From positions 16,661,019-16,725,018 of the forward strand of contig CM055111.1 in assembly GCA_029204225.1 (NCBI GenBank): a DNA stretch of 64,000 nt, written 5' to 3'. The stretch comes from Diphasiastrum complanatum. Taxonomy: Eukaryota; Streptophyta; Lycopodiopsida; Lycopodiales; Lycopodiaceae. Positions 24,734-35,790 of the stretch are shown piece by piece. A program made the position numbers and the translations under genes. The notes under the pieces were generated by a model that was not told where the DNA came from, made no database searches, and saw only the letters and a program-made list of their open reading frames with translations. Each line of letters starts with the position of its first letter. The first letter of the stretch is position 1.

Positions 24734-25432
24734 TTACGCCAATTTTTCAATTTTCAGCATGTTTGGTTGACGGTTAGCGTGCATTAGGCATCTTGTCGTG
24801 GTATGCTAAGGTTAGCTTTGCATTATGGATGTGATTTCTGAGAGTTATGTCCAAAAACGTTTAAAAAATGAGTGGTGATTGTATTTTTTGTTTGTTAATT
24901 TTTTGCCTCTTTTTATTCAAATTATGCCCTATTTTATGTTTCCTATAATTCAATCTAAATATGTAGGATTGTAGATCGTTTTTTATTTTTGTTTAGTATT
25001 GAGAAAGTTACAAAATTTTGAAATTGGCAACAAACTTCTGTAAACTTGATAAAAACCAGAAACTTCCAGATTCGTTTTTTTTCTGCCCTGTTTGATTCAT
25101 TTTTTTCTCTACTTTCTATTGTCTGTAATTTGATCTAAAAAGGTAAGCTGTAGAGCATTAGAAGAGCTTTCTATGCATATAATTTTTTTTGGATTCCGTT
25201 TAGTATTTGGCAAGTTACAAATTTTTGAAGTCGGCAACAAAATTCTGTAAACTTGTCAAAAACCAGAAACGTCCAAATTCGTTTTTTTCTGTCCTGTTTG
25301 ATTCATTTTTCGCCCAACTCTCTGTTCTCAATAATTCCATTTGAATAGCTAGAGTTGTAGAGCATTGAAAGGGCTTTTGTACAGATGTAATTGTTTTCTC
25401 ATTTCGTTACACATTGAGGAAATTACAAATTT
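24734..25432 (+). repeat. three imperfect tandem units of about 205 bases
   Basis: The segment TTTTTGAAGTCGGCAACAAA (about 25,222) recurs in diverged form at about 25,017 and, partly, at 25,428. Each is followed by CTGTAAACTTG, AAAAACCAGAAAC and TTGATTCATTTTT words. These repeats make up most of the interior of the element instead of gag-pol. Confidence 0.75.
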
Positions 25433-25438
25433 TTGAAA

Positions 25439-25732
25439 ATGTCAAAAAAAAAAAATTCTGCAGTTACCTTGTCGCTAGCTTCAACAATGCCATTGCTAGC
25501 AGGTGCACCTATCTACAAGGATCAACATCAACAAGTATTATTTTGGGATCTTTTTTTGGATGGTGTCGACTACCCATTTGTCAATGCACAAGGTTATCAT
25601 GAATGGCCACCGGACCCATATGGCTATTCAAGCGTCGAGGTTGGTGTCGTGGGACCACCGCCAGTTTTGGTGGGGGATACTGTTGAAGGGTTTGCAGATC
25701 CCAAGGCAACCCTAACCCTAGTTAATAAGTGA
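25439..25732 (+). CDS. 97-residue frame in the tRNA-Asp element, running into the 3' LTR
   Basis: From ATG 25,439 (MSKKKNSAVTLSLASTMPLL) the frame continues through a Trp/Tyr/Pro-rich stretch (YHEWPPDPYGYSS, VVGPPPVLVGD) and crosses the LTR boundary at 25,681, ending TAA/TGA at about 25,732. I recognise no domain; it is not protease, RT or integrase. It may be a remnant of the gag start of the parent element, or chance. The last 17 residues are encoded by the LTR. Confidence 0.35.
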   Translation: MSKKKNSAVTLSLASTMPLLAGAPIYKDQHQQVLFWDLFLDGVDYPFVNAQGYHEWPPDPYGYSSVEVGVVGPPPVLVGDTVEGFADPKATLTLVNK

Positions 25733-26408
25733 GTGGGATTTGGCAGCCTGCGTGTGTAAGTCCAACCTGATGATCACATAGTTATTTGATTAATTAGTTA
25801 AAAGTTAAAAGGACTTTAGGCCTTTTTGCGGGACTTTTAAATTCGTAGGGCTTAAATGTCAAGTTAGTGAATAAAGTTGGGTTTCCCTCCAATTTTGATG
25901 GTTCCCACACGTTTTTATATTTGAATAAAAAGAGAGGAAGACTGGAGCAATAGGATTCAGAGGCCAGGGTCCTCCTCTCCACTATAAAAAGGGACCAACT
26001 CAAGTTGTTCCTCATGTTCATTTCCTCATTTCAATAAAGCAGATTGGTTCTCTTTAGAAATGGATTGATGAATGTCCTTGCTCTTCCTCTCTTTTCTTTC
26101 ATTTCTCATGCTTTCTTTGGATTTTGCTAATTGTTGGATCTGATCATTATTGGGATTGCTATTTTTTATGCTTTTTGTGAGAGAGAAGAGTAAGTTTCTA
26201 TCATTGTTGTGGATTTAGGGTTAATGGATGTAGTATTAATGCTTAGTGTTAATGGATGTTAGTGTTAGATCCTCCATTCATGTTGAAATCTGAACTATAC
26301 TATCGCTCTCATGGGAACGAACCTACGTGTGACAACTAACTCCGTCTCTTTGATGCTATATTGACTAGATCTTGGATTCAAGTTAAGCAAGGAAAGAAAC
26401 CCACTACA
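25681..26408 (+). repeat. 3' LTR of tRNA-Asp-primed LTR element
   Basis: TGTTGAAGGG to CCACTACA, 728 bases, preceded by the purine-rich TGGTGGGGGATAC. Followed by CAAGA (26,409-26,413), identical to the bases before the 5' LTR (23,981-23,985), which fixes the element as 23,986-26,408 with a 5-base target duplication. Confidence 0.9.
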
Positions 26409-26413
26409 CAAGA

Positions 26414-28790
26414 GCATCAAGTCCCAATACCGCAGCAACTGATGTACTTCATAAAATCTCTACCTTCATCTTACCAACCACTGAGAATGATCATCCTGAG
26501 CTTACTTGAGATGACATTCGAAAGAGCAGTCAGTCTTGTTGAAGATGAAAGACTAATGAGAGATGGAGCAGCAAATGGTGACCAAGAGAAGGCCTTTACA
26601 AGAGGAAAGAAGAAATACAAAAACAAGCCCATTATCAACAAGACTCAACCAAAGTCTTCGACAAGAGACAACTGCAACAAAGAAGCTTCTACCTAAGATC
26701 ACTGTCACAAATTAGGACACATAGTAGACAAATGCTGGTTCAACCTGACAATACCTTGCACACATTGCAAGAAGAAAGGGCATTCAGCATATGAATGTTG
26801 GCACAACCCAAAAGGAAAGCATAAAGCAGAAAAAACAATTTTGCAGAATCATCAAAGGATGCTAAGAAGAGCGACAATGCCTTCACGATAGTGAATGAAG
26901 AGTCAATTAGTTATACATAGCACGACTGCAATATAGTGATTGACTCAGGGGCTACATCACACATAACATATAACAAGAATGTCTTGATCAAATATAGAAC
27001 ACTTGACGATACAAGAACAATGATACTGAGTGATGGGAGCATACACGATCTCAAAGGCATCGGAACTCTACAGCTACATACATTGTCGGGGCATGCAGAG
27101 CTCCAAGGAGCACTCTATGTACCCACACTGAAAAGAGACTTGCTCTCTGTATCAAGGATAGTAGATTCGGAATACAAGTCCTATTTGATGGGAACGTATT
27201 ATGAATAATCGAGCAACAATCAAACAAGCTATTGATTGTTGGATCAAGACAAGGTAATCTTTACCAGGCTAAAATTATTAGCATCTACGATACCATATTG
27301 AATGCATTTGAAAATAAAAATCATCTTTGGCATACAAGAATGTATCATTTGAATATGAGGAGTCTCTACGACATGAGCAAAAGAGAGCTAGGAAGTGGTC
27401 TGAAGATCACAAGTCTAGAAGCTTGTCAGAAGGGTAAGCAACATCAAACTCTGTTTGTACATGAAGGGAGGAGAGCCAAGGACATCTTTGAGCTTGTTCA
27501 CTCAAATGTTTGTAGACCGATGAAAGTCAATTCCCTCTCTAGATCACAATATTTCCTCACATTCATTGATGACTATAGTTGGATGATGACAATATATAAC
27601 TTGAGGAAGAAGTCCAAAGTGTTTGAAGCATTCAAGAAGTTCGTGGCATTTGCAGAACAACACACCTCCAAGAGACCGCAGACAATCAGGTCCGACAATG
27701 AAAGCAAATATTCAAGCAAGGAGTTTTCAAACTTCTGCCAAGATAGAAAAATTGAACATTAGTAGTCACCTCAGTACAATGGTATTGTAGAAAAAGAAAT
27801 AGAACTCTTGTCAAGGGTGCAAAATGCATGATGGCACAAGCACAATTGCCAAGTCAATTTTGGGCCGAAGCAATTGCATCTACCAAACAAATCAACAATG
27901 ACGACACTGGAAGACAAGATGTCATACGAAATATGGATGGTTGAGAAGCCCGATCTGTCGTATGTACGAGTGCTCCGGTGTGCAGCATACATGCACATAC
28001 CAGGAGAAAAAAGGAGTAAACTCGACAATAAGTCGGTGTAGACAGTAATGGTTGGATATTCAAATGGCTCACAATCCAATCTCACAGAAGGTGGAAATGA
28101 GCAGAGACGTGAAAATGAGCAGAGATGTGAGGTTCGACGAATCGACATTTCCAAGAGTTAAGGAATCAAGAGGCCGTGAAATCTTTCTCAATACTGCCGA
28201 TTGAAGAGGGAGATTGAGGCTAGACATTGAACTAGAATGTCGAACCACTTACTCTAGAGAAAGAAGTGGAAGACCAACCTGTCGAAGAAATCGAAGAAAA
28301 CACACACCAGTAGCGACAAGTCACACCAAGAAGGTCAACAAGAATAGTTAAGATGCCCTGACTGATTCATCGACAGTATTCAGTGGAGTGAAAACGTAGA
28401 TGTTGAATACTACAGCTACATTGAAGAACTGATGACATATCTGGAAGCTATCTTGAATCCAAAAGGAATTTTGGAAGCAAGCAATGTTGGAAGAGATTGA
28501 ATTGATTAAGCAGAATCAAGCATGGACACTAGAACCACTTCCCAAAGAAAAAAAAAAGGTCGAATGAGAGTGCCATTGCCTTATCGGCCAACCCTAGATT
28601 TCAATCTAGTAGTAAGCACATTGAGATTCAATATCACTATATTAGGGTCAAGCTTCTTGAAACAGAGGTAAGGTTAATTTTCTCTATCAAACGCAAGACA
28701 TGATTGCAAATGTGTTTACCAAAGCATTGGGCATTAATGCACACATCAAATTTTGTGCATTGGTTAGTTTGAAGATCACGGCATTTACAG
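26414..28790 (+). pseudogene. copia D gag 3' part and pol remnant
   Basis: Gag continues (LPSSYQPLRMIILSLLEMTF) to 26,696, then two zinc knuckles (CHKLGHIVDKC behind a stop, and CTHCKKKGHSAYEC). Protease at 26,936-27,208 has IDSGATSHI, complete around the active Asp. Integrase at 27,232-27,762 has LWHTRMYHLN, but the first catalytic position reads HSNVCRPM, with Asn where Asp is expected; IRSDNESKYSS follows. After TAG 27,763 the C-terminal integrase is broken. RT is reduced to its start (LIKQNQAWTLEPLPKEKKK, near 28,510) joined to the RNase H tail (ESAIALSANPRF, KHIEIQYHYIR) and FTKALGI near 28,720. No 3' LTR is seen. Confidence 0.85.
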
Positions 28791-29519
28791 ATCATCTGTT
28801 AGTCGAACCACATTTGACTCATCTATCAACCAAACTAGAATTCAATCACCTGTCAACCGAATCACATTTGAATCCTTTGTGGCCAAACCAAAAAAATTTC
28901 AACTTGCAATGAATCTGCTACACTCGAACTACAAAAAAAAAAAAAAAACATCACACGCTAAGACCTGGTAACATTTACCTCTCTTTGGATGTGCAAGGGA
29001 CAAGAGGCCCTAGAAAATGTTTTGGACCATCTAAAACCATACTTCACCAAAAAATATGTACAACAAAATTTTTCCATAAGACCACCCCCTCCTCACATAT
29101 CTTTCGACACTCGGCAAGAAATTTGCTCAAAAGAAAATGAGGCTCGCTTCGGTTCAAATATTATGGAGAGCACTCATGGCTTGATTAATCTAAAAAAAAA
29201 ATATGACAAACAATTTGTTTGGAATGTTTTACGAAGCATTTGATTGATCAGAGTTATCACAAAACTTCTCCAGCTCTTGAACAAATTACCATATAATATC
29301 ATTCGAATCAATATCCATTGTTTTCTCTTGGGAAAATGAGTTCTGACAACCCACCATTCGGTTAATTCCACTAGAATCACCTTTCAAACTAAATCGAATC
29401 TATAACCTCATCAACCGAGTCTCCACTCGAGTGCCTCTAATGCACTCTCGATCAGTGCCATCAAAAATCCCCAAAGCTTATCTTATCTCCATCGAGATAA
29501 CGATCAAGCGAAGGAAGCT
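28791..29519. other. no recognised gene; one 84-codon frame
   Basis: Contains an A-run (28,934-28,948) and an 84-codon frame at 28,989-29,243 (begins MCKGQEALENVLDHLKPYF) with no domain I know. The left part has early versions of the TCAACCGA words that dominate the next stretch. Confidence 0.4.
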
Positions 29520-29960
29520 CAAACACTTCATCATTAGCCATGTCAGCTGGCTTATCTAACAGCTAACTCCATCAACTGAACCATCAACTAAGTCATCTGC
29601 CTTATCTATTAGCCGATTCTGCTAGCTAGGTACATCAATTGAGCCTATAGCTTCATCATCAACTGAGTCATCTAGCTTACTAATTAGCTGAATCCATTAG
29701 CTAAACCATCAATCGAATTTACAATTTGATCATCAACTGAGCCATCTAGCTTATTTATTAGCCAAGTCCATTGGCTTATCCACCAGCCGCATTCATTAAC
29801 CAAGTCTACAACTTGATCATCAACCGATCATAGTGGCTTATCCATCAGCTGATTACGTTGACTTGACCATCAATCGAGTCATCAAATTGATTGTCAACTG
29901 ATTCATCAACTTGATCATCAACCGATTCATCAGCTTGATCATCAACTAACTCATCACCAA
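29520..29960 (+). repeat. degenerate minisatellite of TCAACTGA / TCATCAGCTTAT words
   Basis: ATCAACTGA, ATCAACCGA, GAGTCATCTAGCTTA, TTAGCTGA and CTTGATCATCAAC words recur at irregular 20-35 base spacing over about 440 bases. No frame is open across it. Weaker copies extend left to about 28,800 and right to about 30,010. Confidence 0.65.
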
Positions 29961-30099
29961 CAGTAATTTGGTAAACCTTCTTATACCACCATCAACTGAA
30001 TACTGTGACTAAATTATTAGCCAAATCCATTTGCTAAACCATTTGTAGAACAACTAATCAGAAAGATCTTGATTCTACTAACAAAGTGCACATTTTACT

Positions 30100-31002
30100 T
30101 GACAAAGGATGAGAAAGAAATGAACGCAATCGAAACATTTCTATTCGTGACCAACTCGAAAGATTCGCAAAGAATTTACAAAATTTGTCTTGCAGTCAAC
30201 TCGAAAGATTCGTGAAACAGTTTTTTGTAGAAGCTCGTAGCTTTTTTGTTGAAGCTCGAAAGATTTGCAAACAGAATCCTGTCGCAAATTCTGTTTCTAG
30301 TTCATACCTCAGATGCCGCAAAATTGTCGCGAATAATTCGTGAAATCTTCTGGACTGTTCTTCAAGCTCACCTGTCATGAAACTATCACAAACAGTTCGT
30401 GAAATATTTTGATTCTTCTTCAAGCTCAAGAATTGTCATCTGTCACGAACAATTGGTGAAAGACAAAAATGTCGCGAAGAGACAAGTGTCGTGAAAAATT
30501 CTTGAAACACAAAGCTGAGACAAAGAGATAAACTTTCGCGAATAATTCGTGAACAAAAATTATTTGACCCTAAAAACATAGCATCTATTCGTAAACGGTT
30601 AGATATCTATTGTTACAGCATTGAAAGGCCAAAAGACTTGTAAATTAAAGGCCAAAAGACCTGTCTTGTAGCACTATAAATACATGTGCACTACTCATTG
30701 TAATACACTAACTCAATTAGAGACACAACAATGAGATAAGACATCAAGAGATGTATATTGATGATTCAGATTTAGAGTTATGAAAATTCGTTTTTGATCA
30801 ATAGTTTCTTATTGTCTAAAAATTGTCCAAAGTTGTCTCTTACTTCCACATATAATTTTTGCACGCATATTCAATCAGAGCTAATATTGTTCTATTAGTA
30901 AATAGATCAGATACAGACCCGATTGAAGACACTGATATTAGTTTGATTTATTCAAAATTTAATCATTTCTCTGTGGAAAGATAATTACTATTTTTTCTAT
31001 TG
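30100..31002 (+). repeat. 5' LTR of copia E (left end approximate)
   Basis: The part from about 30,385 matches 35,225-35,790. It has TATA-like CTATAAATACATG near 30,675. Upstream are many TTCGTGAA, TCGCGAA and related words, some arranged as near-palindromes such as TTCGCGAATAATTCGTGAA (30,533). The LTR ends where the primer site begins. Confidence 0.7.
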
Positions 31003-31049
31003 TGGTATCAGAGCATTCGGAATTAAATTTGATACAGTGGTATCAGAGC
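31003..31049 (+). other. doubled primer-binding site of copia E
   Basis: TGGTATCAGAGC occurs at 31,003-31,014 and again at 31,038-31,049, within a partly repeated 35-base segment (GGAATTAAATTTGATAC and GGAATTGAAATTGATAC). Both match the initiator Met tRNA complement. Confidence 0.85.
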
Positions 31050-31092
31050 CTATGGAATTGAAATTGATACTTCGATCATCAATATTCAAGCT

Positions 31093-33470
31093 ATGATCAC
31101 TACGATCTTGGATCCAGAAGATTCAAACTACTTGATTTGGAAATTAAAGACTTCACTCTTATTGAAGGGCGAAGGTCTATGGCAATGGGTAGAACCAATA
31201 GAGGAGATGCCAGTAGCTACTCCTGGTAAAGAACTTCGAGAATGGAGTTTAAAAAATGATAGAGCTATAGCAATTATTGCATCTTTAGTGCATGACAATA
31301 TAATGTTAGATCTTACATCAATTTCGAACGCAAAAGATTTATGGGAATAATTGCAATCCACGAATGAGACTCGATCTCGTGATCAGATCATGTTCTTGGA
31401 CGACCAATTGACTTACCTACAGTGGGACGGCAAAGACTTGAACACATTCGCGTGAAAGATTAAAGATCTGTTTATTTCCTTGCAAAATTATGGTGCAGAA
31501 AACAGCCTAGTTATTTTCTTCGAGCCCTACCCAGGTCATTCCACGCAACAAGAACCTTATTGGCGAAAGATGTGACAATGACACTTCAAAAGGCAATAGA
31601 CGGAATTAAAGAGGAAGTAGAAGCTCGTGAATGCTATGACGACAATGGTGATTCTAAAAATGCTCTATTTACTCAAAATAATAAATCTTCTAAGAAGTCT
31701 AAGTTTAAGAGGGAGTCTGCTAAAAATAATGGGTCAAAGACAAATGAACAACAATCTGGTAAACAACAGAAAAATTCTAGTGATAAGAAAATCTGCAATA
31801 AATGCAGAAGATCAGGTCACACAGAAGAAAAGTGTTGGTTAGATCCAAAGATTGAATGCATTCATTGTCATAAACGGGGTCATGCAGTAGTAGACTATTA
31901 TTTGTCTGAGTACAAGAAGACGAACTATTCGAGATTTATTATACTTAGAGATGGTTCTAAACACATGGTTGATGGAACTGGTGTATTATGGCAGGAATGA
32001 ATTAGGGAGATAAGAAACTGGAGGAAGTTCCCTATGTCCCTACTCTTGATAAAGATCTTCTAGTTGTAGCTAAGATAGTCAATACAAGCATGTCAATAAT
32101 CTTCACAAAGGACCCTTGTAAACTGTTTGAGGAAGATTCTGATAACCTGGATGCTAAAGGCAACAGAGAATGAAGTTTATATCACCTGAACATTTGAACA
32201 AGAATCGAACAAGTCAATCAAACTCAGGAATCAACAAATGTATTGTGGCACAAGAGGCTATGTCATATGAACATGGAAGCCTTGTACCAAGCCAACAAAA
32301 GTCAGAGAATTCAATGAGTCGAAATCACAAGTAGAGATATTTGAACTACCTGCGAATCCTATCTTAAAGGCAAGATGACTAGATCACCTTTCAGTAAGGA
32401 TGTTTATAAAGCAACTAAGGTACTTGAAATTGTGCATTTAGATATTTGAGGACCATTCGAAGTATTGTCGTTGGGTGATGCAAAGTACTTCATAATGTTT
32501 ATTGATGACTTCAGGAAAATTTAGTATTCAATACTTTATTGGTACCAAATTGGAAGCTTTCGAGAAATTTGTTGAGTATATGAATTGGGTTGAGAAGCAG
32601 ACATGCAATAAGCTAAAGTAGATTCGCACAGATCATGGAGGTGAGCACAATTCTAATGAATTCAAGGCTTATTGTACTAATCGTGGTATTATGCACACGA
32701 AGACTGCATCTTACACACCTCAACACAATGGAATAGTTGAACGAAGGAATCGCACACTGATGGAAGCTGCAAGGTGTATGATGGCTCATGCGAAAGCACC
32801 AAAATAGTTGTGGGCAGAAGCAATGGCTACATCAAATTTTCTTCAAAATTGTATTCTGAAATCTTGAATACCAGATAAAACTTCTTATGAGATATGGTAG
32901 AAGTCGAAGCCAAATCTAGCACATGTTTGGACATTTGGATGCATAGTGTATATGCACATACTAGATAAATTGAGAAAGAAACTCGATGAAAAGACAGGAC
33001 AAGGTTTTATGGTAGGATTCGAGTTACATTCGTCATATTATACTAGAAACTGGCAAGATAAAAGTTGTTTGAGATGTTAAATTTGATGAGACAAAATACA
33101 TAGCAGACAATGACCTAGTCGACTATGAAGTTCTCAAAAACTATTATAAGCTACCAATGACGACAGAAGAAAAACAAGCAGAAGATAAAAGAGTCTTACC
33201 AAATTCAGAGGGAGGTCAAGATTGAGTGCTTGACAAACTCAAATCGCCAATTCAAATTCTAGCAGAAAAGCTCGAATCAGAATCAAACTTGAGACCTGCA
33301 AAATCGGACTCGAAACCACCTGTGAGAAGATCTGACAGACAACGAAAATCACCAGAAAGGTATAGTCAAGATGTTTTTAATACAGCCATCGAATTTTGTG
33401 GTTTCTCTTACGAACCTCAAACATTCAAGAAAGCTATTGATGGACCAATAAAGATTGATGGATTCAGGCA
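31093..33470 (+). pseudogene. copia E gag, protease and integrase remnants
   Basis: Gag begins at ATG 31,093 (DPEDSNYLIWKLKTSLLLKG) and is open to 31,350; stops and frameshifts follow. The frame 31,560-32,000 carries zinc knuckle CNKCRRSGHTEEKC and a second, damaged one (CIHCHKRGHAVVDY). It then jumps to a late protease segment (YSRFIILRDGSKHMV), so the Asp-Ser-Gly active site is deleted. Integrase pieces are recognisable in shifting frames: LWHKRLCHMNMEALYQAN, FIMFIDDF, IRTDHGGEHNS, YTPQHNGIVERRNRTLMEAA. The linker frame 33,226-33,579 is acidic and basic with VRRSDRQRKSPERY. It is related to copia B by its zinc-knuckle spacing. Confidence 0.85.
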
Positions 33471-34871
33471 ATGGAGGACGAAATGTCATCCATGTATAAG
33501 AACAATGTATGGACACTTGCACCTCTACCTGATGGCAAAAAACCTGTCAAGTGCAAGTGGATCTACAAGATCAAAATAGGTCCTGATGTAGAAAACATCA
33601 AATACAAAGCAAGGTTAGTTGCTAAAGGATTTTCACAAAAGTATGGAATCGACTACACTGATACTTTCTCACCGGTAGTCAAACATACATCAATTCACTT
33701 GTTATTTGCGTATGTAGTGGCTCATGATCTAAAAATCCATATTGTGGATGAGAATACTGCTTTCTTGCATGCAGAATTGGAAGAAGACTTATTCATGGAC
33801 CAACCACTTGGTTTTGTAAACCAAGAATATCCTGAATACGGAGTTCACATAAATAAAAGCATTTATGATCTAAAACAAGCAGCCAGACAATGGTATAAAA
33901 AGAAGGACAAAGCACTACATTCCTTAGGCTTCAAACCTCTATTTGCTGAGTCAAATGTCTATATCAAGCATGTCCAAAATGAAATAATCATTCTAGTTGT
34001 CTATGTTGATGACACGCTTATCTTCTCAAAAAGAGATAAGTTAATTTCAAATGTCAAAAGAGACATTTCTGAAATATTTGAGATTGCTGACCTAGGAGAA
34101 GCTAAAATCTATCTAGGCTTGCAGATTGTGAGAGACTCTGAAGGTGGCAAGTCATATCTTCACCAACAAAAGTACATTCAAAAGATCATTGAAGACTTCA
34201 ACATGCTCAAATGCAAAGGTCTGCATACTCCCATGATACCTGGAACAATATTGAGCAATACAGATTGTCTGCAGACTCTCAAGGAAGAGGAACGAATGGC
34301 CAAAACACCCTATCGTAGGCTGATTGGATCATTATCATACCTAGCATACAACACCAGAACTGATATAGCGTTTGCAGTATACAAGCTAAGCCAATATAAT
34401 CTGAACCCAGGATCTTTGCATTGGAAGTTATCAAAGATAGTACTACAATATCTCCAGGAAATGAAAGACTATGGACTACGTTATTCGATGGAAGCTATAT
34501 TTCACATCGAATTTTACAGTGACGCAAGCTGGGCATTCATGAAGGATGATAGCAAAAGTATTTCAGGAGGTTGTACTCTTGCATCTGGCGCAGCCATGCT
34601 CTGGATAAGCAAGAAGCAAACAGCAGTAGCTCAATCTTCATGTGAGGCGGAATATGTAGCAGTAGCCAAGATGGCAAATGAGCTGATTTGGATCAAACAG
34701 ATGTTGGAAGGATTTGATGAATCTATTAATGAACCTTATGTCTTGTTGATGGATAACACTTCAGCAATCTATCTTATGAAAGATCTTGTATTTCACTCAA
34801 AAACGAAGCATATAGCTATCAAGTATCATGTGATTAGGGACTTAGTCGAGAAGAAGCAGCGGAGAATTTAG
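33471..34871 (+). CDS. copia E reverse transcriptase-RNase H, uninterrupted frame
   Basis: A 466-residue frame, the best-preserved enzyme in the window. RT motifs in order: CKWIYKIKIG, KARLVAKGFSQKYG, VDENTAFLHAELEEDLFM with the first catalytic Asp, a YGLKQA-like YDLKQAARQWY, and VVYVDDTLIF (Tyr codon 34,002-34,004). Then LIGSLSYLAYNTRTDIAFAV. RNase H has YSDASWAFMKDDSKS, SSCEAEYVAVA and LMDNTSAIYLM, so all acidic residues are present. The C-terminus stops at VEKKQRRI, short of the usual FTKPL end. It lies in a different frame from gag and integrase remnants, so it could not be made as a normal polyprotein, and is most likely a not-yet-broken relic. Confidence 0.88.
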   Translation: MEDEMSSMYKNNVWTLAPLPDGKKPVKCKWIYKIKIGPDVENIKYKARLVAKGFSQKYGIDYTDTFSPVVKHTSIHLLFAYVVAHDLKIHIVDENTAFLHAELEEDLFMDQPLGFVNQEYPEYGVHINKSIYDLKQAARQWYKKKDKALHSLGFKPLFAESNVYIKHVQNEIIILVVYVDDTLIFSKRDKLISNVKRDISEIFEIADLGEAKIYLGLQIVRDSEGGKSYLHQQKYIQKIIEDFNMLKCKGLHTPMIPGTILSNTDCLQTLKEEERMAKTPYRRLIGSLSYLAYNTRTDIAFAVYKLSQYNLNPGSLHWKLSKIVLQYLQEMKDYGLRYSMEAIFHIEFYSDASWAFMKDDSKSISGGCTLASGAAMLWISKKQTAVAQSSCEAEYVAVAKMANELIWIKQMLEGFDESINEPYVLLMDNTSAIYLMKDLVFHSKTKHIAIKYHVIRDLVEKKQRRI

Positions 34872-35224
34872 GATTTCTGATTCGAACGCATGTTTTTCTA
34901 TGAGTATTGAACCGTTTGGAGCCAAATTTAGTCTTGTAGGTTCGTCTCAGCATGCATCAAAGGACGGAATAGAGGATTTGAAACGGACTATGTTCGACGA
35001 CATTCGACCATTTCTTGGGAATGTTGGAAAGTAGTCCATTTAGTGGCATTCCCTTCGGTAGAGCCGTTTCTGGACAAACGATGTCGAAATTGAGCTAAAA
35101 ATGAACCAGTGGATTCGTGTCGAGCCCACAAATCTGTGGACACCTCCCGTTTGAAGTTTTGACCATTCTTTACTGAATCCGACCAATTTCTGGCTCGATG
35201 GGCTTGTGTAGCAGGCCACATAAG
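34872..35224. other. no gene seen between copia E pol and its 3' LTR
   Basis: The expected C-terminus of RNase H and the polypurine tract are missing. Short minus-strand frames here have no motif. The DNA is richer in CG words than its surroundings and may be a small foreign insert. Confidence 0.4.
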
Positions 35225-35790
35225 TTAACAATTCAAGAAATATTCTGATTCTTCTTCAAGCTCGAGAATTGTCATCTGTCGCGAAAAGACATTTGTCGTG
35301 AAAATTTTCCGGAACACGAAGCTGAGACGAAGAGATAAGCTTTTGCAAATAATTCGTGAACAGAAATTATTTGACCCTAAAAACATAGCATCTATTTGAA
35401 TATCAACCATCGTAAACGGTTAGATATCTACTGTTACAGCATTGAAAGGCCAAAAAACCTGTCGTGTAGCAATATAAATACATGTGCACTACTTGTTGTA
35501 AATCAGTAACTCAATCAGAGACACAAGAGCGAGATAAGACAACAAGAGATGTATATTGATGATTTAGATTCATAGTGATAAAAATTCGTTTTTGATCAAT
35601 AGTTTCTTATTGTCTAAAAATTGTCTTAAGTTGTCTCTTACTTCCGCATATAATTTTTGCACGCATATTCAATCAGAGCTAATACTGTTCTATTAGTAAA
35701 TAGATCAGATACAGACCCGATTGAAGACACTGATATTAGTTTGATTTATTCAAACTTTCATCGTGTTCTCTACGGAAGAATAATTACTAG
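35225..35790 (+). repeat. 3' LTR of copia E (truncated at both ends)
   Basis: Matches 30,385-30,990 with TATA-like ATATAAATACATG near 35,473. It carries a 15-base insert (around 35,397) relative to the 5' LTR and fewer of the TTCGTGAA words, and it ends at ATAATTACTA, about 16 bases short of the 5' LTR end. Confidence 0.8.

Larger units (their letters stand above)
23986..26408 (+). mobile_element. 2.4 kb non-autonomous LTR element nested in copia D gag
   Basis: Two matching LTRs, a tRNA-Asp-type primer site, a short interior of 970 bases with no gag-pol, and a perfect CAAGA target duplication. It is too long for a classical TRIM and much shorter than a LARD. It must depend on enzymes from another element. 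Confidence 0.85.
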
